Shown here: positions 1-9,067 of the stretch, piece after piece
Layout of the letters: every line of letters begins with the position of its first letter
Numbering within the stretch: position 1 is the stretch's first letter
Assembly: GCF_020171465.1 (NCBI RefSeq)
Contig: NZ_JAIUZR010000003.1
Location: 992,001 to 1,056,000 of the forward strand
DNA from: Lutimonas saemankumensis
GTDB taxonomy: Bacteria > Bacteroidota > Bacteroidia > Flavobacteriales > Flavobacteriaceae
DNA: 64,000 bases
Reading direction: 5' to 3'
Program-made: the position numbers and the translations under genes
The notes under the pieces: model-generated
Told to the model about the DNA's origin: nothing
The model's input: only the letters and a program-made list of their open reading frames with translations
Databases searched by the model: none

Positions 1-49
1 TTCCTTATAAAACAGTCATTTTGACACTTTTTAGATGTTTAGATAGGAT

Positions 50-67
50 TGGAATATGTTTTGAAAC
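50..67 (+). promoter_or_regulatory. possible sigma-54-like promoter element of clpB
   Basis: The leader of clpB has no TAnnTTTG box. It contains TTGG, then after ten bases TTTTGA, which resembles the GG-N10-GC spacing of sigma-54 promoters but with GA in place of GC. A small inverted repeat GTCA-TTT-TGAC lies just upstream at about 15-25. The stress-response role of ClpB makes an alternative promoter plausible. This is a weak pattern match only. Confidence 0.25.
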
Positions 68-95
68 AATTTAAACGAACAAAAAGAACAGACAA

Positions 96-2684
96 ATGAA
101 TTTTAATAATTTCACTATAAAATCTCAAGAGGCTGTGCAAAGAGCCCAGCAAATTGCACAAGGCCTGGAGCAACAGCAAATTGAAAATGCTCATATTTTA
201 AAAGGTATATTGGAAGTTGATGAAAATGTAACCCCGTTTATTCTTAAGAAACTTGGTGTAAATGTTGAGCTTTTCAACAAAACACTTGAAAATATCATTC
301 AGAGTTTTCCAAAAGTAGAAGGGGCCGAGCTGATGCTATCAAAATCGGCGAATAAGATGCTCATAGATTCTGGAAACATTGCAAAAAGCATGAAAGATGA
401 GTATGTTTCGCTTGAGCACTTATTGCTGGCCATTTTAAAGTCCAAAGGGGATACAACCCAGCTTTTAAAAGACAACGGTATCAATGAAAAGGACCTTTTA
501 AACACTATCGAAGAGCTCAGAAAAGGAAACAGGGTAACTTCGCAAAGTGCAGAAGAAACTTACAACTCTTTAGAGAAATACGCAAAGAACTTGAATCAAC
601 TCGCGAATGACGGAAAACTCGATCCGGTAATTGGGCGTGATGAAGAAATTCGGAGGATTTTGCAGATCCTGTCACGAAGGACAAAGAACAATCCTATCCT
701 AATCGGAGAACCAGGAACGGGTAAAACTGCCATAGCGGAAGGCCTTGCACATAGAATTGTAAAAGGTGATGTTCCTGAAAACCTTCAAAACAAGGTTATT
801 TATTCCCTGGACATGGGAGCATTGATTGCCGGAGCAAAGTATAAAGGTGAATTCGAGGAAAGATTAAAGTCGGTGGTCAAGGAAGTGATTTCATCGGATG
901 GTGAAATTGTACTCTTTATTGACGAGATCCATACACTCGTTGGTGCCGGAGGCGGACAGGGAGCCATGGATGCTGCCAATATTCTTAAACCCGCTTTGGC
1001 AAGAGGAGAACTTAGAGCTATTGGTGCAACTACCCTGGATGAATACCAAAAACATTTTGAAAAGGATAAGGCCCTTGAACGCAGGTTTCAGAAAGTAACC
1101 GTTAATGAACCGGATACTGAAAGCGCTATCTCAATACTACGCGGTATCAAAGATAAATATGAGACGCATCATAAGGTTGAAATAAAAGACAGTGCTATAA
1201 TTGCCGCTGTTGAGCTTTCTCAAAGGTACATCAGCGACAGGTTCCTTCCCGACAAGGCGATTGACCTAATGGATGAAGCCGCTTCAAAGTTGCGTATGGA
1301 GATCAATTCAAAACCGGAAGAACTCGATGTCCTGGATAGAAAAGTGATGCAGCTGGAAATTGAAATTGAAGCCATCAAACGGGAAAAAGACACGAAAAAG
1401 CTTAAATTCTTAAAAGAAGAACTTGCAAATATCAAGGAAAAGAGAAATGAGATCAATGCGAAATGGACAAGTGAAAAAGAGATTGTAGACAAGGTTCAGT
1501 CAACCAAAGAGAATATTGAAAAATTCAAACTGGAAGCAGAACGTGCCGAAAGAGAAGGTAATTACGGTCTGGTAGCTGAGATCAGATATGGAAAGATCAA
1601 AAGTGAAGAAGAAAAATTGCTTGAATATCAGAAAGAACTGGAAGAGAATCAGGAAAACTCTCTGATCAAGGAAGAGGTTACCAGCGAGGATATTGCGGAA
1701 GTTGTTGCCAAATGGACAGGAATTCCGGTTCAAAAAATGCTGCAGAGCGACAGAGAGAAACTCTTGCAGTTGGAGGAGGAATTGCACCAAAGGGTCATTG
1801 GCCAGAATGAGGCTATTGAAGCTGTTTCTGATGCGGTAAGAAGATCTCGGGCCGGTTTGCAGGACAGCAAAAAACCTATTGGTTCTTTCCTGTTCCTGGG
1901 TACGACAGGAGTTGGAAAAACTGAACTGGCGAAGGCCCTGGCAGATTACCTTTTTGACGATGAATCTGCCATGACCAGAATTGACATGAGCGAATATCAG
2001 GAAAGACATGCTGTAAGCCGATTAATTGGGGCCCCTCCGGGTTATGTTGGATATGATGAAGGAGGTCAACTTACAGAAGCCGTGCGAAGAAAACCCTATT
2101 CGGTAATTCTTCTCGATGAAATCGAGAAGGCTCATCCTGATACCTTCAATATTTTACTACAGGTTTTGGATGAAGGGCGTTTAACAGATAACAAAGGGCG
2201 TGTGGCTGATTTTAGAAATTCAATTATCATCATGACCTCCAATATGGGAGCTCATATCATTCAGGAAAATTTTGAAAACATGGACATGGATGCGAGAGAA
2301 TCCATTATTGAAACGACAAAAATAGACGTCCTGGGATTATTAAAGAAGACGATACGACCTGAATTTTTGAATAGAATAGATGAAATCATCATGTTTACCC
2401 CTCTGAACAAAGAAGAAGTAACACAGATCGTAAAACTTCAGATCAAAGCCCTGGCTGAAATGCTGGAAGAGAAGAACATTGCATTGTCATCTACGGATGA
2501 GGCCATTGAAAGTCTGGCTGAAAAAGGATTCAACCCTCAATTTGGTGCGAGACCAATCAAACGTGTAATTCAAAGAGAGGTACTGAATTCGCTTTCCAAA
2601 GAAATTCTTGCAGGGAATATTTCTCCAAAAAGTTCGATCTTACTTGATGCTTTTGGCGAACAACTTGTTTTTAGAAACAATTAA
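96..2684 (+). CDS. clpB: ATP-dependent chaperone ClpB (Hsp104 family disaggregase)
   Basis: Hexameric AAA+ disaggregase that works with DnaK/DnaJ/GrpE to pull proteins out of aggregates in the cytoplasm after heat stress. The 862 residues match the full family length. In order there are an N-terminal Clp repeat domain (about 1-145), the first ATPase with Walker A GEPGTGKT (about 204-211) and Walker B VLFIDEIH, a long charged coiled-coil middle domain (about 405-525), and the second ATPase with Walker A GTTGVGKT (about 602-609) and [13 protein letters not shown]. The C-terminal D2-small domain with [10 protein letters not shown] is intact. The gene stands alone and is followed by a strong terminator. 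The ATG is the only sensible start. Confidence 0.97.
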   Translation: MNFNNFTIKSQEAVQRAQQIAQGLEQQQIENAHILKGILEVDENVTPFILKKLGVNVELFNKTLENIIQSFPKVEGAELMLSKSANKMLIDSGNIAKSMKDEYVSLEHLLLAILKSKGDTTQLLKDNGINEKDLLNTIEELRKGNRVTSQSAEETYNSLEKYAKNLNQLANDGKLDPVIGRDEEIRRILQILSRRTKNNPILIGEPGTGKTAIAEGLAHRIVKGDVPENLQNKVIYSLDMGALIAGAKYKGEFEERLKSVVKEVISSDGEIVLFIDEIHTLVGAGGGQGAMDAANILKPALARGELRAIGATTLDEYQKHFEKDKALERRFQKVTVNEPDTESAISILRGIKDKYETHHKVEIKDSAIIAAVELSQRYISDRFLPDKAIDLMDEAASKLRMEINSKPEELDVLDRKVMQLEIEIEAIKREKDTKKLKFLKEELANIKEKRNEINAKWTSEKEIVDKVQSTKENIEKFKLEAERAEREGNYGLVAEIRYGKIKSEEEKLLEYQKELEENQENSLIKEEVTSEDIAEVVAKWTGIPVQKMLQSDREKLLQLEEELHQRVIGQNEAIEAVSDAVRRSRAGLQDSKKPIGSFLFLGTTGVGKTELAKALADYLFDDESAMTRIDMSEYQERHAVSRLIGAPPGYVGYDEGGQLTEAVRRKPYSVILLDEIEKAHPDTFNILLQVLDEGRLTDNKGRVADFRNSIIIMTSNMGAHIIQENFENMDMDARESIIETTKIDVLGLLKKTIRPEFLNRIDEIIMFTPLNKEEVTQIVKLQIKALAEMLEEKNIALSSTDEAIESLAEKGFNPQFGARPIKRVIQREVLNSLSKEILAGNISPKSSILLDAFGEQLVFRNN

Positions 2685-2703
2685 TTGAATTATAATAAAA
2701 GTT

Positions 2704-2731
2704 AAAACCGGCAATTAAGCCGGTTTTTTTT
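2704..2731 (+). terminator. rho-independent terminator after clpB
   Basis: A GC-rich stem AAACCGGC / GCCGGTTT with an AATTAA loop runs directly into a stretch of eight T residues, twenty bases after the clpB stop codon. The A-run on the 5' side is short, so it reads best on the plus strand. Confidence 0.9.
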
Positions 2732-2862
2732 ATTCTGACAGGTCGGATCTTGAGAATTTAGAATTTTACTACTGCTAAAATGAAAAAAAATGAATTTATC
2801 AAAATTCAAATTAGTAAGTCAGTAAATCTTATGTCAAAATAGTATTATCCTCCATTTCTTAT

Positions 2863-2870
2863 TAAATTTG
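2863..2870 (+). promoter_or_regulatory. Bacteroidota -7 box of ppc
   Basis: TAAATTTG matches TAnnTTTG exactly. No clear -33 TTG is visible at the usual distance. The last bases of the box form an in-frame TTG that could be mistaken for the ppc start. Transcription from this box would begin only a few bases further on, so translation should use the ATG at 2892. Confidence 0.6.
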
Positions 2871-2891
2871 CAGGGCCTATTTAAGATTTCT

Positions 2892-5477
2892 ATGGATATA
2901 CAACCAAAAACCAAACGATTTAATGAAAATATACTGAGTAAATATCAAATTTACAACAGTATCTTTATTACACTTCCATTTGATAATATCAGTAATACAG
3001 GAGTACTGATGCCTTTGCTTAAAAGTGAATGTGAAAAAGGATTTGCCAAAGGCCTCACCCCAATAGAGATCATTGACAGGTTCTTCCTTAAATATCAGGA
3101 TACAATTGATCAGAAAGAGCAAATAAATCTTCTTTTCAAATTTATTCAATACATCGAAAGACAGGTTGTGTTATTTGATGCTGTTGAAGATGCTGCCTTT
3201 CCCATCACACATAATATGGATGGTAAAGGAACCTTGCGAAATGCCAAAGAAGAGGCGTTTTCACAGAATAAAAAAGAGGCACTTCAACAATATCTGGAAG
3301 ACTTTAAGGTGAGAATCGTGCTCACGGCACACCCGACACAATTTTACCCGGGATCGGTATTAGGGATCATAACCGATTTAACAACGGCGATAGAAAACAA
3401 CGATCTGGTCAATATTAAAAAGTTGCTCGCTCAGCTAGGGGTTACTCCCTTTTTGAAAGCTGAAAAGCCTACTCCTCTGGATGAGGCCGTAAACTTGATA
3501 TGGTATTTGGAAAATATTTTTTATCATTCAGCGGCAAGTATCTTTAATTATATCGAAAGTAATATTTACGAGGGCAAAGAAGTGAATAATGAATTTGTCA
3601 ACATGGGATTCTGGCCGGGTGGCGACAGAGACGGAAATCCTTTTGTTACCACTGAGATAACGGAGCAAGTTGCGCAAAAGCTAAGACAAACGGTGATCCG
3701 CTGTTATTACAGGGATATAAGAAAGCTTCGAAGAAAACTGACTTTCAGAAAAGTATCGGATATCATTCTTGAAATTGAAAACAAACTGTATCGAAGTTTT
3801 ATCAATCCGGCAGAGATAATTATTACCCATGAGGAGTTTTCATCAAAACTTCTGGAGATTAAGGAACTTATAGTGAACGATTATCAGTCCCTCTATCTTA
3901 CTGAATTGAAGGATTTGATCCATAAAAGCAAGATTTTTGGATTTTATTTTGCCACTCTTGATATCAGACAGGACAGTAGAATACATCATCAGGTATTTAC
4001 CCAAATAGCCGATCATTTAATAAACAGCGATGATCAGATCCTACCGAAAAACTACCATAAACTGGATGAATTGTCTCAAATGAAAATATTATCAACCGTT
4101 GAAGGAGACATCAGATCAATTGATTTTAAAGATGAATTGGTGGTAAAAACCCTGGGGTCTATAGAAGCCATTAAAAAAATTCAGCATACAAATGGGGAAA
4201 AAGGTGCCAACAGGTATATCATAAGTAACAATCAAAGCTCCCTGAATGTAATGCAGGTTTTTGCAATGCTTAAAATGACTGCATTCAAAAATGATCTTAC
4301 TGTTGATGTTGTCCCATTATTTGAGACCGTTGATGACCTTATAAATTCCTCTCGGATCATGGAGGAACTATACAGTAATGAAGCTTACAGAGCTCACGTT
4401 AAGAATCGTGGAAATCAGCAGACCATCATGCTCGGTTTTTCGGACGGAACAAAGGACGGAGGATATCTTATGGCCAATTGGTCTATCTTCAAAGCAAAGG
4501 AAGAACTGACAAGAATATCCAGAAAATACAATATCAAGGCAATATTCTTTGATGGGCGCGGAGGCCCTCCTGCCCGGGGCGGAGGAAAAACCCATCAATT
4601 CTATGCATCACTTGGTCCAACCATTGAAAATGAAGAAGTACAACTTACCATTCAGGGGCAAACTATCAGCTCGAATTTTGGGACTTCCGAGTCGGCTCAG
4701 TATAACCTGGAACAACTTATAAGTTCGGGTGTCAGCAATGAGTTCTTTGACAGTGCAAAAAATATATTGAACCCGGAGCATCGAAAAATCATGAATGAAC
4801 TGGCCGAGATCAGTTATAAGGCTTATACCGATTTTAAAAATCATGACAAATTTTTGTCATATTTAGAAAAAATTAGCACGTTAAAATACTATGCAAAAAC
4901 CAATATTGGAAGCCGTCCATCCAAAAGAAAAACATCCGATCAACTTAATTTCAGCGATCTAAGAGCCATTCCTTTTGTAGGTTCCTGGAGCCAGCTCAAA
5001 CAAAATGTACCTGGTTTCTTTGGGGTGGGAACTGCCCTGCTCAAATTTGAAGAAGAAGGGAATTTCGACAAGGTGGTAAGTTTTTACAACAATTCGAAGT
5101 TTTTCAAAAGCCTTATTGACAATAGTATGATGGCTATGAAAAAATCGTTTTTTGAGCTTACACGCTACATGGAGAAAGATCCTGAATTTGGAGAATTCTG
5201 GACGCTTATTTATGAAGAATTCCTGAGAAGCAAAAGACTCGTTCTAAAACTTGCCAATCAGTCTGAACTCATGCAGAATTATCCTATCAGCAAAGCATCC
5301 ATAGAAGTTAGAGAATCTATAGTTTTACCTTTGCTGACGATTCAACAGTATGCACTGAAAAAAGTTCAGGACCTGAATGCGGTTGAAAATCCTGACAAGG
5401 ATCTGTTAAACGTTTATGAAAAAATCATAACGAGATCGCTGTTTGGAAACATTAATGCAAGCCGAAATTCAGCGTAA
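2892..5477 (+). CDS. ppc: phosphoenolpyruvate carboxylase
   Basis: Carboxylates phosphoenolpyruvate with bicarbonate to oxaloacetate, refilling the TCA cycle; a cytoplasmic homotetramer in characterised relatives. From the ATG the protein has 861 residues, near the family norm. The catalytic TAHPT motif (about 145-149), the FWPGGDRDGNP motif, GFSDGTKDGGY and the mobile loop GRGGPPARGGG (about 555-565) are all present. The C-terminus reads NASRNSA, a variant of the usual NTG end. An in-frame TTG eight codons upstream lies inside the promoter box and is not the likely start. The gene is monocistronic as far as can be seen. Confidence 0.95.
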   Translation: MDIQPKTKRFNENILSKYQIYNSIFITLPFDNISNTGVLMPLLKSECEKGFAKGLTPIEIIDRFFLKYQDTIDQKEQINLLFKFIQYIERQVVLFDAVEDAAFPITHNMDGKGTLRNAKEEAFSQNKKEALQQYLEDFKVRIVLTAHPTQFYPGSVLGIITDLTTAIENNDLVNIKKLLAQLGVTPFLKAEKPTPLDEAVNLIWYLENIFYHSAASIFNYIESNIYEGKEVNNEFVNMGFWPGGDRDGNPFVTTEITEQVAQKLRQTVIRCYYRDIRKLRRKLTFRKVSDIILEIENKLYRSFINPAEIIITHEEFSSKLLEIKELIVNDYQSLYLTELKDLIHKSKIFGFYFATLDIRQDSRIHHQVFTQIADHLINSDDQILPKNYHKLDELSQMKILSTVEGDIRSIDFKDELVVKTLGSIEAIKKIQHTNGEKGANRYIISNNQSSLNVMQVFAMLKMTAFKNDLTVDVVPLFETVDDLINSSRIMEELYSNEAYRAHVKNRGNQQTIMLGFSDGTKDGGYLMANWSIFKAKEELTRISRKYNIKAIFFDGRGGPPARGGGKTHQFYASLGPTIENEEVQLTIQGQTISSNFGTSESAQYNLEQLISSGVSNEFFDSAKNILNPEHRKIMNELAEISYKAYTDFKNHDKFLSYLEKISTLKYYAKTNIGSRPSKRKTSDQLNFSDLRAIPFVGSWSQLKQNVPGFFGVGTALLKFEEEGNFDKVVSFYNNSKFFKSLIDNSMMAMKKSFFELTRYMEKDPEFGEFWTLIYEEFLRSKRLVLKLANQSELMQNYPISKASIEVRESIVLPLLTIQQYALKKVQDLNAVENPDKDLLNVYEKIITRSLFGNINASRNSA

Positions 5478-5563
5478 GAAAAACATTAGCTCAATTATAA
5501 TAAAACCTTATTAATTAGCGTTATAAGTTTCAATAATAACAATTGCTAAAAAAATAAGGGGCT

Positions 5564-5956
5564 ATGAAGAAGATTTTTTTTAGTTGTGCAGCATGCGTTT
5601 TCATGTTACTGTTTTCATCATGCACAACAAATGATGTCAAGGAAATTTCAGGAACAATCATTATCAAAGATTTAGGTTCACATGTTTTTAACATTAATGC
5701 CGACAATATCCATGCAAAAATAATTATGCCTGGACCGGAAATAGAGCATCCCATCGTTTATGATCAGGTACCTTTATTCAGAACCTCTGATTACAACGCA
5801 AGGATAGAGATTGATGAATCTGGCAAGCTCAGATCAGAATTGCTCAACAATCTTGTTGTCATGTATGAGGTGGAAACAGATGAAATTGCCAATCAGGATC
5901 TGAACCAGCTACTGGAGGAAGGTTTTATTAAGATTGAATGGACAGGAATCAACTAA
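5564..5956 (+). CDS. small putative lipoprotein, function unknown
   Basis: I do not recognise a family. The 130-residue protein begins with a lipoprotein signal peptide: a KK n-region, a hydrophobic stretch and a lipobox ending LFSSC at about residue 20, so it is probably lipidated and attached to a membrane facing the periplasm. The mature part is about 110 residues, acidic and rich in Ile and Asp/Glu, with no repeats or cysteines that suggest a fold. It sits alone between ppc and smpB on the same strand. Confidence 0.7.
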   Translation: MKKIFFSCAACVFMLLFSSCTTNDVKEISGTIIIKDLGSHVFNINADNIHAKIIMPGPEIEHPIVYDQVPLFRTSDYNARIEIDESGKLRSELLNNLVVMYEVETDEIANQDLNQLLEEGFIKIEWTGIN

Positions 5957-6037
5957 AAGGGTAATAAAACCTCATCCCCTTACTCTCCTTAATTTATCAT
6001 TTAAGTTTCAAACCACTTAAAAAGCATATTTTTTATT

Positions 6038-6045
6038 TAGATTTG
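6038..6045 (+). promoter_or_regulatory. -7 box of smpB, four bases from the ATG
   Basis: TAGATTTG matches TAnnTTTG exactly. Only CTCC separates it from the smpB ATG, so transcription should begin at or beside the start codon, giving a leaderless or nearly leaderless mRNA. Confidence 0.6.
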
Positions 6046-6049
6046 CTCC

Positions 6050-6508
6050 ATGCAAAAGAATATTAATATTCAGAATAAAAAAGCACGTTTTGAATACGAG
6101 ATTCTCGATACCTATATAGCGGGAATAAAACTGACGGGCACCGAAATAAAGTCGATCAGACAGGGGAAGGCGCGAATTACGGAAAGTTTTTGTGAATTCA
6201 ATGAAAAAGGAGAACTCTTTGTGATCAATATGTTTATTGAACAATATAGCTTTGGAAGTTTTTACAATCACAGGTCAAAAGGAGAAAGGAAGCTTTTGCT
6301 TAACAAAAAGGAATTAAAAAAGCTTCGTAAAGAAGTTCAGAATGTGGGACTGACCATAATACCCCTCAATCTTTTCATTACAGAAAGAGGCTGGGCCAAA
6401 CTTAAAATAGGACTTTGCAAAGGAAAGAAACTCTATGACAAGAGACAGGTTTTGAAGGACCGGGACCACAAAAAATCATTAGACCGTTTAAAGAAAAATT
6501 TTTCATGA
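6050..6508 (+). CDS. smpB: SsrA-binding protein SmpB
   Basis: Binds tmRNA and carries it to stalled ribosomes for trans-translation. The 152 residues are full length. The N-terminal KARFEYEILDTYIAGIKLTG, the GTEIKSIRQGKARI and FNHRSK-like (FYNHRSKGERKLL) segments and the lysine-rich tail (KDRDHKKSLDRLKKNFS) are family hallmarks. The start fits the usual SmpB N-terminus. It is the first gene of an operon: its TGA overlaps the ATG of the next gene in an ATGA, implying translational coupling. The ssrA RNA gene is not in the window. Confidence 0.96.
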   Translation: MQKNINIQNKKARFEYEILDTYIAGIKLTGTEIKSIRQGKARITESFCEFNEKGELFVINMFIEQYSFGSFYNHRSKGERKLLLNKKELKKLRKEVQNVGLTIIPLNLFITERGWAKLKIGLCKGKKLYDKRQVLKDRDHKKSLDRLKKNFS

Positions 6509-7410
6509 CATTTAAAGATTATTTAGGTTTTTTTAGATGGAAGAATGTCTTAATGATTTTATTAATCCAATATCTTTTTAAATATTTTTTGTTTGAAAAA
6601 TACAATATCGAAGTTTCATTGGATGATATTCATTTCGGACTTCTGGCCTTCTCAACGGTATTTCTGGCTATTGCAGGATATATAATCAACGATGTGAATG
6701 ACGTCAAAGCCGATATAATCAATAAGCCAGATAAATTGTATGTAGATAAAAAAATCACACGGATCAATGCCCAGTACCTCTTTCTCGGATTCAATTCAAT
6801 TGGTCTCCTGCTTGGGATGTATTTGTCTTATTACGTGGGGCACACCTCCTACTTCATTATTTACGTGCTTACCTCCTTGCTTTTGTATCAATATGCAAAG
6901 TATCTTAAAAAGATGTTTCTTATTGGGAACATAACCGTTTCACTTATTATCTTTTTATGCATTATGATGCCTGCGGTTTTCGATATTGCTCCCGTCACAA
7001 ATGCCTATAATATTGAAATTCAGATTGAAGTTTTTTACGTCCTTCTGGTTTATGGTGTTTTTGGGTTTTTTCTTACTTTGATACGAGAGATCGTTAAGGA
7101 TATGGAAGATATTGAAGGAGACAAATCAATGGATGCTAGATCACTGCCCATTGTACTGGGAAATGAGAAAACAAAAACCACCGTATTAACCCTAAGTATT
7201 TTGTTAATTTCCGGAATCAGTTATTTAATGTTCAGGTTGTATGGCGGTGAGAAGGCCCTTGTTTTCTATACGGTGATCATGGTTTTATTTCCACTCATTT
7301 TTTTTGTGTTCAGATTGTATCAGTCTCGGGAAAAAAGGGACTTTCATTTCCTTAGTGCAATTGTAAAAATGATCATGTTAACCGGAATGCTTTCAATGCT
7401 AATGCTATGA
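6505..7410 (+). CDS. UbiA-family prenyltransferase (possibly geranylgeranylglycerol-phosphate type)
   Basis: Integral membrane prenyltransferase that moves a prenyl group from a prenyl diphosphate to an acceptor. Two Asp-rich Mg-diphosphate motifs are visible, INDVNDVKAD at about 61-70 and VKDMEDIEGDKSMD at about 197-210, embedded in seven to nine hydrophobic segments over 301 residues. Flavobacterial relatives are often labelled geranylgeranylglycerol-phosphate geranylgeranyltransferase, but the acceptor cannot be read from sequence; a menaquinone-type or other acceptor remains possible. It overlaps smpB upstream and maf downstream by four bases each. Confidence 0.85.
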   Translation: MTFKDYLGFFRWKNVLMILLIQYLFKYFLFEKYNIEVSLDDIHFGLLAFSTVFLAIAGYIINDVNDVKADIINKPDKLYVDKKITRINAQYLFLGFNSIGLLLGMYLSYYVGHTSYFIIYVLTSLLLYQYAKYLKKMFLIGNITVSLIIFLCIMMPAVFDIAPVTNAYNIEIQIEVFYVLLVYGVFGFFLTLIREIVKDMEDIEGDKSMDARSLPIVLGNEKTKTTVLTLSILLISGISYLMFRLYGGEKALVFYTVIMVLFPLIFFVFRLYQSREKRDFHFLSAIVKMIMLTGMLSMLML

Positions 7411-7994
7411 ACCTGCTGAACTCAATATTAAACGACAAGAAATTAATCCTTGCATCTGGATCTCCCAGAAGAAGTTTCTTTTTAAAAGAATTGGGGCTGG
7501 ATTTTGAAATCCGTTTAAAGGATACTGAAGAGATATATTCGGAACATCTAAAAAAAGAGGAAATCAGTGAGTATCTTTCTGTACAAAAGGCAAAACCTTT
7601 CAAAAAGGAGTTAAAAGAAAATGAAATACTGATTACTGCTGATACCATTGTCTGGCATGATTCCATTGCGCTGGGAAAACCGAAGAATAAAGAGGAGGCT
7701 TTCCAGATGCTGAGTTCGCTCTCAAATAAATCGCATTTGGTTATCAGTTCAGTGGCCATAACAACGGTTCGGGATCAGATAATTCTGTCTGATTCGACCA
7801 AAGTCACATTTAAAAAGCTAAATGACAAAGAAATCAATTATTATATTGATAACTACCAGCCATTTGACAAGGCCGGAGCTTACGGGATACAAGAGTGGAT
7901 TGGGTTTATTGGAGTAACTGAAATTCAGGGAAGCTACTTTAATGTCATGGGGTTTCCGGTTCAAAAATTCTATGAAACCCTGAGACAATTATAA
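7407..7994 (+). CDS. maf: Maf-family nucleotide pyrophosphatase
   Basis: House-cleaning enzyme of the Maf/YhdE family that hydrolyses non-canonical or modified nucleoside triphosphates (dTTP/UTP or m7GTP class) to monophosphates. The N-terminal LILASGSPRR signature, the DTIV metal site region (ILITADTIVW), LSNKSH and the C-terminal DKAGAYGIQ motif with GSYFNVMGFP are all present in 195 residues, the usual size. The ATG overlaps the ubiA-like stop. It is the last gene of the smpB operon. The YhdE versus YceF substrate class is not settled; the Q in AGAYGIQ suggests the dTTP/UTP class. Confidence 0.93.
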   Translation: MNLLNSILNDKKLILASGSPRRSFFLKELGLDFEIRLKDTEEIYSEHLKKEEISEYLSVQKAKPFKKELKENEILITADTIVWHDSIALGKPKNKEEAFQMLSSLSNKSHLVISSVAITTVRDQIILSDSTKVTFKKLNDKEINYYIDNYQPFDKAGAYGIQEWIGFIGVTEIQGSYFNVMGFPVQKFYETLRQL

Positions 7995-8041
7995 TCGATA
8001 ATTATCTTTTTCAAAAAGGCTTTATTAAGAATATAAATTGC

Positions 8042-8049
8042 TATTTTTG
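8042..8049 (+). promoter_or_regulatory. -7 box of the transketolase C-terminal half gene
   Basis: TATTTTTG matches TAnnTTTG. It lies 13 bases before the first in-frame ATG (8063) and 34 bases before a second (8084), separating this gene transcriptionally from maf. Confidence 0.55.
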
Positions 8050-8083
8050 CCGCATTACAAAAATGTCATTTGCCATAAAACTG

Positions 8084-9037
8084 ATGAAAAAATACACCTT
8101 CACAAAAAAAGTTGATACACGTTCAGGCTTCGGTGCCGGACTTGCAGAGTTGGGAAGAACCAACGAGAATGTGGTTGCACTTTGTGCTGACCTGGTAGGA
8201 TCCCTTAAGATGGATGAGTTCATTAAAGAAAACCCGGAAAGATTCTTTCAGGTAGGAATTGCAGAAGCCAATATGATGGGAATAGCAGCCGGACTTACTA
8301 TCGGAGGTAAAATTCCATTCACCGGAACATTTGCAAATTTTTCAACGGCAAGGGTATATGACCAGATCCGACAGTCAATAGCCTATTCGGGAAAGAATGT
8401 AAAAATCTGTGCATCTCATGCCGGACTGACCCTTGGGGAAGATGGCGCCACACATCAAAGTCTGGAAGATATTGGGATGATGAAAATGCTTCCTGGAATG
8501 GTTGTGATTAATCCCTGTGATTATAATCAAACAAAGGCGGCAACCATTGCGGTGGCAGAACATCAAGGGCCTGTTTATTTGAGGTTCGGACGCCCTGCTG
8601 TTCCTGTTTTTATGCCTGAGAATGAAAAATTTGAAATTGGAAAGGCTGTTCATTTGACTGAAGGAAATGATGTTACTATTGTTGCCACGGGTCATTTGGT
8701 ATGGGAATCTCTTCAAGCTGCTGAAGCGCTTGATTCTATGGGGATTAGTGCTGAAGTTATAAACATTCACACCATAAAACCATTGGATTCAGAAGCTATC
8801 TTAAAATCAGTTTCCAAGACTAAATGTATCGTAACTGCCGAAGAACACAATGTTTTAGGAGGACTGGGAGAAAGTGTTTCGAGAGTGCTGGCATTGAACA
8901 ATCCTGTCCCGCAGGAATTTGTAGCAGTTAATGATAGTTTTGGAGAATCGGGAACACCTGCTCAATTGATGGAAAAATACCAGCTGAACGATAAAGCGGT
9001 AATTGAGGCCGTGAAAAAGGTTCTGAAAAGAAAATAA
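8084..9037 (+). CDS. transketolase C-terminal subunit (split transketolase)
   Basis: Corresponds to the pyrimidine-binding and C-terminal domains of transketolase, which transfers two-carbon units in the pentose phosphate pathway with thiamine diphosphate. The pyrimidine domain covers about 5-170 and includes the cofactor-activating glutamate in QVGIAEANMMGIAAGL; the C-terminal domain follows to residue 317. Split transketolases are common in Bacteroidota, but the N-terminal half that binds the diphosphate usually lies next door and is absent here: upstream is maf. I chose the ATG giving MKKYTFTKK; an ATG 21 bases earlier is also possible. Confidence 0.9.
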   Translation: MKKYTFTKKVDTRSGFGAGLAELGRTNENVVALCADLVGSLKMDEFIKENPERFFQVGIAEANMMGIAAGLTIGGKIPFTGTFANFSTARVYDQIRQSIAYSGKNVKICASHAGLTLGEDGATHQSLEDIGMMKMLPGMVVINPCDYNQTKAATIAVAEHQGPVYLRFGRPAVPVFMPENEKFEIGKAVHLTEGNDVTIVATGHLVWESLQAAEALDSMGISAEVINIHTIKPLDSEAILKSVSKTKCIVTAEEHNVLGGLGESVSRVLALNNPVPQEFVAVNDSFGESGTPAQLMEKYQLNDKAVIEAVKKVLKRK

Positions 9038-9067
9038 TATCTATTTTTACTTATTAAAATCCCCCTC

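Noticed and set aside
1500-2009. 169-residue open frame on the minus strand inside clpB
   Set aside because: It is the antisense of conserved clpB sequence, and its translation has no domain or signal features of its own.
2868-2891. TTG start extending ppc by eight codons
   Set aside because: The TTG is part of the TAAATTTG promoter box, so it would not be transcribed in the mRNA; the ATG at 2892 fits the family.
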